A stretch of 64,000 nt of DNA from the IMG/VR virus record IMGVR_UViG_3300007960_000002, positions 1 to 64,000 of that record. One strand, written 5' to 3'. Shown one piece after another: positions 24,284 to 32,100 of the stretch (position 1 is its first letter; each line of letters starts with the position of its first letter). The stretch comes from a virus. Position numbers and translations under genes: made by a program. Below the pieces are notes generated by a model. It worked only from the letters and a program-made list of their open reading frames with translations, searched no databases and was not told the DNA's origin.

Positions 24284-24357
24284 GTAAATATAAGTAGGAA
24301 ATTTCGTCTACTAACTACGATAAGTTAGGATTTCGTCTACCAACGATAAAGGTAATT

Positions 24358-24570
24358 GTGGAAGATATAAATTATGAAGAAAAATTTCAAGAAATTCAAA
24401 ATAAATTATTGTCTGTTGAGGAAACCCTCCTGGATGATATTCTAAATGGGGATAATACAGAGAAAAGATCACTTTGTGTACATTCTTTTTTAGAATTTAG
24501 ACAAGCAATGTCAGTTAGTCAATTAGGATTTATTCCAGAAGAGGAACCAGAAGATGCCCAAGACAGTTGA
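24358..24570 (+). CDS. small acidic protein before the scaffold gene, 70 aa
   Basis: Starts at GTG with AAAGGT upstream. Helical, acidic, overlapping the scaffold start by 17 bases. Probably a head-assembly accessory factor by position; no family recognised. Confidence 0.55.
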   Translation: MEDINYEEKFQEIQNKLLSVEETLLDDILNGDNTEKRSLCVHSFLEFRQAMSVSQLGFIPEEEPEDAQDS

Positions 24571-25594
24571 TGTATATGAACGAATGAAAGATGTAGATCC
24601 CGATTATATGGAAGATTTAGAAAATATGTCTGAAGAAGAGAGATTAAAGGCTATGGGATATGATTTTGATGATGAAGAAGAGGAAGAAGTAGATCCTGAA
24701 GAAGAAAAAGAAGAAGAAGGGGAAGAGGATAGTGGAGAAGATGAATCTGAAGATGAAGGTGAGCAAGGAGAGGATGAAGAAGAGGGAGAAGAAGCTTCAG
24801 AGGATGATGAAGAAGAATCCACAGATAAGGATGACATTAGAATCCCTAAGGCCCGATTTGATGAAGCAGTTCAGACAGAACGAGAACGAAGGAAAGAATT
24901 AGAAACTAGGTTCAAGGAACAGGAAGAACGTAGTCGATGGTTAGAAGAACAATTAGGTTTATTAATTCAAAATCAGCAAGCCCCTAAACGTGATATAGCA
25001 GAACCTAAAGAAGTATTTGATTTTGAAAAAGCAGAAGCTGATTATATTAAAGCCCTTATTTCTGGTGAAGATCAAGAAGCAGCAAAATTACGTAGTGTTA
25101 TTAATAGGGAACAAGAGAAGCGATATGAAAGTCGTATTTCTCAATTAGAGGAAAAGTTATTAAATAAAACTACAGAGTCTTATAAACGTATTTCTGATGA
25201 AGATAAACTTAATCTTGTGTTAGATAATGCTAGAAATAAGTTTCATCAATTAGACGAAAGTCATGATGACTATGATGTAGATTTAGCAAATGATATTGAT
25301 GCATTAGCTCAAGGTTATGTAGCTAGACAGAAGATTAATCTAGCAGATGCTTATCAAAAAGCTATTGATCGTTCTATGAAGGGTGTAAAAAAAGAAGAAA
25401 CTGTAGCACCATCTAAAGAAATCTCTAAAAGGAAAAAGGCTAAAGCTAAAAAGATTTCTAGTCAGCCTCCTAAAACTGCTGGTAGTAAGACTAAAGAAAT
25501 TGATTTAGATAGCTTAGATGTTTCTAAGATGACAGAAGAAGATTTTGCTAAACTTTCAGATAAAGATATTTCTTACCTATTAAATAAAGCATAA
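24554..25594 (+). CDS. scaffolding protein
   Basis: A 346-residue protein with an extremely acidic region (about residues 38-92, mostly E and D), long coiled coil (100-135) and a Lys-rich then acidic C-terminus, typical of phage scaffolds that guide capsid assembly and are then removed. Placed between portal and capsid genes as usual. No protease domain seen. Confidence 0.85.
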   Translation: MPKTVDVYERMKDVDPDYMEDLENMSEEERLKAMGYDFDDEEEEEVDPEEEKEEEGEEDSGEDESEDEGEQGEDEEEGEEASEDDEEESTDKDDIRIPKARFDEAVQTERERRKELETRFKEQEERSRWLEEQLGLLIQNQQAPKRDIAEPKEVFDFEKAEADYIKALISGEDQEAAKLRSVINREQEKRYESRISQLEEKLLNKTTESYKRISDEDKLNLVLDNARNKFHQLDESHDDYDVDLANDIDALAQGYVARQKINLADAYQKAIDRSMKGVKKEETVAPSKEISKRKKAKAKKISSQPPKTAGSKTKEIDLDSLDVSKMTEEDFAKLSDKDISYLLNKA

Positions 25595-25600
25595 ATCTTA

Positions 25601-25677
25601 GGCGGGGTAGAGAAGTGGTTGTTCTCGCCGGCCTCATAAGCCAGAAATCGTAGGTTCAAATCCTACCCCCGCCTCCA
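25601..25677 (+). tRNA. tRNA with CAU anticodon (Met or Ile2)
   Basis: Acceptor GGCGGGG/CCCCGCC, D stem GAGA/TCTC, anticodon loop CTCATAA, T arm GTAGG-TTCAAAT-CCTAC, discriminator T and encoded CCA (77 bases). The anticodon stem has one C-A mismatch. A paired 1-72 position argues against an initiator. It may read AUG, or AUA if the C is lysidinylated. Unusually it sits inside the capsid operon. Confidence 0.9.
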
Positions 25678-25759
25678 ACTCCGGTATAGAGTTCTCCGAT
25701 AAGGACTCTCGGTTATCACTCCGTGATGTGGGAAGTAATTTTAAATTAGGTTAATAACA
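25678..25759 (+). promoter_or_regulatory. structured leader between the tRNA and capsid gene
   Basis: Short GC-richer stretch with ATCAC-TCC-GTGAT and CCGA...TCGG pairings ending just before the capsid ribosome-binding region. It probably shapes the 5' end left after tRNA processing; no tRNA or terminator fold is seen. Confidence 0.4.
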
Positions 25760-26875
25760 ATGGCACAAACTAGTTTTCCCTTAGCTACTGGTCACGGTAG
25801 TAAAATCGTATGGTCACGTCTTGTCTGGAAAGATGCTCGTGATCAGATGTTCATTAATAAGTTCTTTGGTGGTAGTGATAGTGTTATCAATCGCGTCACT
25901 GAACTAACTAAACAGGAACGTGGTGAGAGTGTTCGTTTCCAGCTCGTTGCAGATCTAATTGGTGATGGCACCATTGGTGATAACGAACGTGAAATGAATG
26001 AAGAATCTCTACAGAACTATGTAGATAACATCACTATTGATCTTATTGCTAATCAGGTTAAAAATACTGGTAAGCTCTCTGATCAGAAATCTATCTTTGA
26101 TTTCCGTTCCCTAGCTCGTGAGAAACTAGCCTATTGGTTAGCTAATCGTCTAGACCAGTTAGCTTTCTTAACCCTATCTGGCATTGATTATTCTTATAAC
26201 AATGATGGTTCTACTCGTACTGATAGTGCATTTGCTAATCTAGGTTTTTCTAGTGATGTATCTGCTCCTACCAGTAATCGTCATTATCGCGTAACTGCTG
26301 ATGCTTCTGGTGTTTATACTGGATTAGAAGCTGGAGCTACTGCTTCAGTAGATGCTACTGATACTCTGTCCTATAAAGCTGTAGTAGATGCTTGTGTTAA
26401 GGCTCAGCGTAACTACATGCCTCCTCTTTCTAGTGGTGGCCAGGATAAGTATGTAGCTTTTATTTCTCCTGAAGGTTATGCCCAGCTTAAGAAGGATGAT
26501 GATTTTCAACGTGCTGTTACTTCTGGTGGTAGCCGTGGTAGTGATAATCCTTGGTTTACTGGTGGCATTCAGACTGTTGATGGTGTAGTTTTTCATCCTC
26601 ATCGTCTAGTGTTCAATACTCTAGGTGCTGCCTCTGGTAGTAAATGGGGTAGTGGTTCTACTGTCGATGGTAGTCGTATGCTACTATGCGGTCGTCAGGC
26701 TCTTGGTATGATTGATCTCGGTCCTCCAGAGTGGAATGAAAAGACTTTCCAGTATGGGACTCAGCAGGGTATTTCTGTTGATAAGATGTTTGGTATGAAG
26801 AAACCTAAGTTCTATAATGTCAATACTGGCCAGGATGAAGATTTTGGTGTAATGGCTATTGACCACGCCATATAG
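25760..26875 (+). CDS. major capsid protein (N4 gp56 / DUF4043-like)
   Basis: A 371-residue capsid protein. The first 90 residues (KIVWSRLVWKDARDQMFINK, then RGESVRFQLV and NEESLQNYVDNITID) match the N4-gp56-family capsid pattern. Codon use is the most biased in the window (high expression). Preceded by scaffold and tRNA, followed by promoter C. Confidence 0.9.
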   Translation: MAQTSFPLATGHGSKIVWSRLVWKDARDQMFINKFFGGSDSVINRVTELTKQERGESVRFQLVADLIGDGTIGDNEREMNEESLQNYVDNITIDLIANQVKNTGKLSDQKSIFDFRSLAREKLAYWLANRLDQLAFLTLSGIDYSYNNDGSTRTDSAFANLGFSSDVSAPTSNRHYRVTADASGVYTGLEAGATASVDATDTLSYKAVVDACVKAQRNYMPPLSSGGQDKYVAFISPEGYAQLKKDDDFQRAVTSGGSRGSDNPWFTGGIQTVDGVVFHPHRLVFNTLGAASGSKWGSGSTVDGSRMLLCGRQALGMIDLGPPEWNEKTFQYGTQQGISVDKMFGMKKPKFYNVNTGQDEDFGVMAIDHAI

Positions 26876-26895
26876 TATTAAATTTTTAAAACTAG

Positions 26896-26923
26896 GGAAC
26901 TTTCTGGTCTATTTGTTGTCTAA
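26896..26923 (+). promoter_or_regulatory. sigma-E-like promoter (module promoter C)
   Basis: GGAACTT (26896-26902), 16 bases, TCTAA (26919-26923) within TTGTCTAAGTA. It lies 20 bases after the capsid stop and drives the HNH-AP2 gene and the decoration/fibre genes. Confidence 0.65.
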
Positions 26924-26958
26924 GTAAGTGTAGACGATAAATAGACTGGAGGTTCTAG

Positions 26959-27441
26959 ATGAAAGAGATTCAATTAACAAAGGGTAAAATTGCTTTAGTA
27001 GATGATGATATTTATAATGATTTAATTTGTGTTAGGTGGTGTTATACAAGTGGATATGCTTGGAATGGTTCTAGGGGTTTAATGCATAGGTATATTTTAG
27101 GATTACCTTATGTAAAAGGACATCGAGGACCAATTAAAGGACAAAGTCAGGTTGACCATATTAATGGGGATAAGTTAGACAACCGTAAGGAAAATCTCCG
27201 GGTTGTAACTTCTTCTGAAAACCAATTAAATCATTGTAAGACAAAAGGTAAATCTAAGTATCGGGGTGTTATCTGGGCAGAATCTTGTAAGACATTAAAG
27301 AAACCTTGGATTGCAAGAATTAAGCTCCCTGGAAAGCCTCGTAAATACTTAGGTAGCTTTGAGACTGACTATGAAGCTGCTATTGCTTATGATACATATG
27401 CTAAAGAAAATTGTCCTGAGTTTACTAAATTGAATTTCTAA
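26959..27441 (+). CDS. HNH-AP2 homing-type endonuclease
   Basis: A 160-residue protein: HNH nuclease core QVDHINGDKLDNRKENLRVV in the middle, followed by an AP2 DNA-binding domain (YRGVIWAES, then WIARIKLPGK and YLGSFETDYEAAIAYD). This pairing is typical of free-standing homing endonucleases. GGAGG precedes the ATG. It is inserted between the capsid and decoration genes and looks like a mobile passenger. Confidence 0.88.
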   Translation: MKEIQLTKGKIALVDDDIYNDLICVRWCYTSGYAWNGSRGLMHRYILGLPYVKGHRGPIKGQSQVDHINGDKLDNRKENLRVVTSSENQLNHCKTKGKSKYRGVIWAESCKTLKKPWIARIKLPGKPRKYLGSFETDYEAAIAYDTYAKENCPEFTKLNF

Positions 27442-27454
27442 ATCCAATTAAAGA

Positions 27455-27477
27455 TGTCCCGTTGTTGTTGAGGGACA
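27455..27477 (+). other. hairpin with GTTGTTGTTGA loop, copy 1
   Basis: TGTCCC and GGGACA pair around the loop GTTGTTGTTGA in the leader of the 27500 gene. No U-run follows. A near-identical loop occurs again at 28259-28271. Confidence 0.5.
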
Positions 27478-27499
27478 CAATACTTAGAAAGGTAATAAA

Positions 27500-27973
27500 A
27501 TGACTGCATTTACTACTGCTAATCTGAAAGATCGGATTATGCGTGATGGCCTTAGCCAGAAGTTAAAAAAGACTCTACGTGATATTGCTGATAGTGTAGA
27601 AGCTGGTATTGATACTACTGCATCTGCTGCTGAAATTAATAATGTTGCTGATGTGTCTGCTAGAGTACAAGAATTAACTGCAACTGGGACTGTTACTACT
27701 GGAGTTCAATCCGTTGAACTAAATCATGCAACTGTTGCTGCTGCTGCTACTATTGCTGATAGTTCTAATCATGAAGGTCTTTTTATTGTAAAAGACACTT
27801 CTGCTTCTGGTACTGCTGCTCATTCACTAACATTAACTTCAGGTACTTTTGATGGCACTAATAATAAAGCTACTATGAATGCTCCTAATGAAGCATTAGT
27901 AGTTTATTTTGATAGTGCTGGTAATGGTACTATTGTAGAGAATGTTGGTAGTGTAGCTTTATCGAGCGTTTAA
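27500..27973 (+). CDS. probable capsid decoration/structural protein, 157 aa
   Basis: A short helical N-terminus then a beta-rich domain dominated by T, A, S, V and G (SVELNHATV...GTIVENVGSVAL). I recall this style of protein in head gene clusters of many environmental phages. Likely binds the capsid surface; function inferred from position after the capsid gene. Confidence 0.6.
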   Translation: MTAFTTANLKDRIMRDGLSQKLKKTLRDIADSVEAGIDTTASAAEINNVADVSARVQELTATGTVTTGVQSVELNHATVAAAATIADSSNHEGLFIVKDTSASGTAAHSLTLTSGTFDGTNNKATMNAPNEALVVYFDSAGNGTIVENVGSVALSSV

Positions 27974-27975
27974 TT

Positions 27976-28224
27976 ATGGCTGATCAAACACTTAATACAT
28001 ATGGTCATGCTGCTGCTGTAACTAAGCATGATACTAATGCATTAACAACTCCTGCTGATGCTATCCTAGTAGTTGTTGCGGGAACAGTTAAACTAGTATC
28101 AGTTAGTGATGATACTGTAACTTTTACTGCCAGTGTTCCAGTTGGTACTGTTATTCCGATTAGAACAAAGCAAGTGTTTAGTACTGGTACTGCTGCAACA
28201 GTTGTTGCATTATATAACGATTAA
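27976..28224 (+). CDS. small beta-rich virion protein (spike-base/decoration type), 82 aa
   Basis: Almost entirely T/V/A/S beta strand with no helices, like small spike-base or decoration proteins. It begins two bases after the previous stop. Function inferred from composition and position. Confidence 0.55.
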   Translation: MADQTLNTYGHAAAVTKHDTNALTTPADAILVVVAGTVKLVSVSDDTVTFTASVPVGTVIPIRTKQVFSTGTAATVVALYND

Positions 28225-28242
28225 AAATTGAAATGAAAAGAT

Positions 28243-28278
28243 ACAACGGGACTTCCCTCGTTGTTGTTGAGAGAGGAA
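28243..28278 (+). other. hairpin with GTTGTTGTTGA loop, copy 2
   Basis: TTCC-CTC and GAG-A-GGAA pair around GTTGTTGTTGA; alternatively ACAACG (28243) pairs with CGTTGT (28259). The two folds are mutually exclusive. It sits just before the 28286 gene. Confidence 0.45.
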
Positions 28279-28285
28279 ACTAAAA

Positions 28286-28699
28286 ATGACTATTTCTTAC
28301 CAAAGAGATGTACAAGATCTTATTTCACGAAGTGTAGAAATTACTTATGATGAATTTACTTCAGGCACTGCTTTAAACGCAATTAAACTTCCTGATAATG
28401 CTACTGTCGTTGATGGTACTTATTGGGTGTTAACTGCATTTGATAGTGGTACTTCTGACGCTGTAACAGTTACTTTTAATGGCCTGACCCTTATTAATGA
28501 TACTGATGCTCAGGCTAAAGTACGTACTGCATTTACTATGCCTACTACCACTGAAGCTGATGTTGATAAAGTAAGTGTGTCTACCCCTACTTGGGTACAG
28601 GCTACGCTAACTAGTGTAGGAACTGCAGCAACAGCGGGTAAAATTCGTATTGAAGTACGTTATTATGTTCGTGGCAGGGCTTTTGTACAACAGTCCTAA
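28286..28699 (+). CDS. probable virion/decoration protein, 137 aa
   Basis: Beta-rich with many T, V and A and a basic C-terminus. No named family. It belongs to the same small structural set after the capsid gene. A terminator-like hairpin follows its stop. Confidence 0.55.
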   Translation: MTISYQRDVQDLISRSVEITYDEFTSGTALNAIKLPDNATVVDGTYWVLTAFDSGTSDAVTVTFNGLTLINDTDAQAKVRTAFTMPTTTEADVDKVSVSTPTWVQATLTSVGTAATAGKIRIEVRYYVRGRAFVQQS

Positions 28700-28715
28700 T
28701 TTATAATTAGATTTC

Positions 28716-28737
28716 AGTGCCAAGGACGGCACTTTTT
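28716..28737 (+). terminator. rho-independent terminator (loop also fits CsrA site)
   Basis: AGTGCC and GGCACT pair in a 6-bp stem around AAGGAC, followed by TTTTT. It ends the decoration-gene unit. The hexaloop AAGGAC also matches the ANGGAN CsrA/RsmA pattern seen in the minus-strand hairpins. Confidence 0.75.
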
Positions 28738-28760
28738 AATTCTTAATTCGAGAATATAGA

Positions 28761-29144
28761 ATGCAAAAGAAAGAATTCAAATCTCCTACTGGAAAACCTA
28801 TTCGTGCTATTTCTGATGATAATTTTCATATTTATTTAATTGAAGAGGAGTGGACTCCAGTAATTGAACCTTGTTGGCGTTCAGCTTATGCCCAAGGTGC
28901 TGTATCAAAAGATATGACTGGCTCTTGGAATTCTCCTGAAGAGACAGTAGCAAAAATGAAAGCTGAGGAAGATTTATTTATTAGTCAACTTAAAGATTAT
29001 ATGAAAGAAATTATTGATGAAGGTGATATTGAAAAGATTGATACAAATGGAAAACCTAAAACTAATATATTAACTAAGTGGGCTAATGGTCGGGTAATTA
29101 ATGCACGACTACGTGATCAATTATATAGACAGATCACTAAATAA
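28761..29144 (+). CDS. hypothetical protein before the tail-fibre gene, 127 aa
   Basis: Acidic, helical, with several Trp; no recognised motif. It sits between the terminator and the fibre gene, so it may be a fibre chaperone or adaptor by position only. Confidence 0.55.
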   Translation: MQKKEFKSPTGKPIRAISDDNFHIYLIEEEWTPVIEPCWRSAYAQGAVSKDMTGSWNSPEETVAKMKAEEDLFISQLKDYMKEIIDEGDIEKIDTNGKPKTNILTKWANGRVINARLRDQLYRQITK

Positions 29145-29160
29145 GAGTTAGAGGTAGTTA

Positions 29161-32100
29161 ATGTCTGAGCATTTAAATTTAGCAAGAGAAGAAGGTACAA
29201 TTGCCGCTAATGTTATTACATTAAGCGGTGTTGCTGTTAAGGGTGCTCAGACATTTTCAAATGCTGGTGCTGTTAATTCTACACAATATACAGTTACAGT
29301 ACATCAAGGTAATAATCCTGAAGTATGGGCTTTATGGTTAGCTACATATGATAGTGGTGCTGGTACTCTTACTAGAGATAGTTTAGTTGATAGTCAAGGT
29401 AGTTTTGATGAAGGAGCTACAGTACAAGTATTCCAGGGTATTCAGAAAGCTGAATTAAATGATACATCGGATCATGTAGCCTCTACATCTAATCCACATA
29501 ATGTTACTAAAGCTCAAGTTGGATTAGGGAATGTACCTAATTTAGATTTCACTGATGCTGCTAATGTTAGCATTACTGATGCTGCTGGAAAATATGATGC
29601 CACCACTGTAGAAGGAGCTTTACAAGAAGTTGGTGTTTCTTCTGATGACCATATAAATGATACTTCTAATCCTCATTCTGTAACCCATTCTCAATTATCA
29701 GATAAGGGTACAAATGATCACGCTGCAATTGATAGTCATATTGCAAATACATCTAATCCCCACTCTGTTACTAAAACACAAGTTGGACTTGGTAATGTTG
29801 AGAATGTAGATACTACAGTTGCTGCTAATGTAGATATTGTAGATGCTGGTGGTCAATATACGGGCACAGAAGTAGAAACAGCTCTACAGGAAGTTGGTCC
29901 TTCTGCCACTCAAACTCTAACTAATAAAACTTTAGAAGATCTAACTAATCAGATTCATGCTAATGCCATTCATTATAAGGTTAGATGTGTAGAAGCAGGC
30001 GGTATTAGTAAAGGGCAAGCTGTAGCTTATAGTGGTTGGAATGATGGATTAAATGCTGTAGAAGTGATATTAGCTGATAATTCAACTAATGTTGCTATTG
30101 GATTAGCTGGTATTGACATGTCTCTAAATGACATTGGTGGTGCAATAGCTTCTGGTGTTTTAGAGAACGTAGATACATCTGCTTATTCAGCAGGCACCAT
30201 TCTTTATGTTAATGGGGTTGGAGATCTCACCTCTACAGAACCCACTACAGGTTTTGCACAACCCATTGCCTTCGTTTTACGTTCACATCTATCTCAAGGT
30301 GATTTACAAGTATTAGCTGACTATCCTAAGCAGGATGCTGAAGATGTACGTATTGATGATACTGGTGGGTATTTTGCTTCTAATAATGTAGAATTTGCTA
30401 TAGCTCAATTAGGTGCTCATGAAGTAAATACATCTAATCCTCATTCTGTAACTGCAGCACAGTTAAGTCTAGGGACAAGTGACTCTCCTACTTTTGCTGG
30501 TTTAACTATTACTGGATTAAGTGGTGTATTGAAAGCTGCTGCTGGAGTAGTTTCAGGCAGTGCAACCACAAGTGATATGCCAGAAGGTACTAACTTATAT
30601 TACACAGAAGCGCGAGTATCTGCTAATACAGATGTTGCTGCTAATACCACACATAGAAGTAGCGACGGGACCGATCACACCTATATTGACCAGGACTTAC
30701 GCACAACGGCAACGCCTGAATTTGCGGAGTTGGGGATTGGTACTGATTCTATAACCCGTCAATTACACATTTCTGGATCTGACAGCAATATGTTGGGTCT
30801 GACCAACACATCGGGCAACGTAATTGCATATTTCCAGGCGGAAGATACAGCAGGAGTTACACAATTAAATTTTGGACCTAGTACAGACCCTGATAAAGGG
30901 CGTATTAGATATGAGAATGCTAATGATTCACTATCTTTCTACACGAGCAATTCCCGGCGTTTACTAGTTGACACATCGGGCAATGTAGGTATTGGTATTA
31001 ACAGTCCAGAGGAAAGACTCCATGTCTCTGGAGGGGATATTTTACTCGACAACAATACTCAAATTAAGTTTGATAATGCAGTAGGGACACCAAAGAAAGT
31101 ATTAACAACCCTAGCCGATGATTCTGTTCTCTTATATGGCTATGCTGAGGGGAATGTTATAAAGTCAGTTAATGGCGCAAATTATATCTATGATAATGCG
31201 GGCGCGACACTGCAAACACTGAAAGATGGCAATGTTGGTATTGGTGTTACTACACCCCAAGAAAAGCTCCATATGTTAGATGGAGATTTCAGACTACAGA
31301 ATACAACCAATGGTGATGTCTGGTTAAAGAATAATGGGGTGAGAGATTTTGGAGTTTCCAATAGCTCAGCCAATGATTATTATTTTCGCATACAAAATGA
31401 ATCCACTGGTGTTACCAACTTAACAGTTGATGGTAATGTAGGTGTTGGCACCACTTCTCCCGGGAGCTATAAACTTGCTGTCAATGGCGGCGACGTTAGT
31501 ATCATCGGAGGGACTGATACTAGATTGTTAATTGGGGATACCTTAGGAACAGATGACTATGGACAGCTTCAGTGGGATACAACCGGGAACTACCTTTCTT
31601 TAGAAACTAGTGGGACATCACGACCTTTAGTTTTACAGCAAGATGGTGGCAAGGTAGGTATTGGCACGGATTCTCCAGACCACACTTTGCATGTAGATTC
31701 CGCTGGGTTGAATTCAGTAGCATTGTTTAAATCAACTGATGCCAACGCTTTCATTTATTTCCAAGATGGTTCTACAACCTCAGATCAATATTCTGCGATT
31801 GGTACTCTTGGGGATAAATTACAGTTAGCTACTGAAAATACAGCTCGCCTTACTATTGATCAGGGTGATGTAGGTATTGGTACTGATTCCCCCTCCTGGC
31901 AGCTAACTGTAGCTAAAGCCGGCACCACTGATATAGCAATTCAGAACACCACTTCGGCATTCAATGCTGTATACAGTGCTGATACTGTTGGAGGCTTTTT
32001 AAAGTCTAATGGTGTTCTTCGCTTCGGTGCAGGTAGCTCATATACTGAATATGTACGACTAATCGAGAATGGCAATTTTGGTATTGGTACTACCGCTCCG

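Noticed and set aside
24604-24837. Serine-only-rich ORF opposite the scaffold gene
   Set aside because: It is the mirror of the poly-Glu/Asp codons in the scaffold gene, not an independent gene.
25678-25759. Second tRNA after tRNA(CAU)
   Set aside because: Some short pairings exist, but no acceptor stem, T-arm GTTC motif or anticodon arm can be formed.
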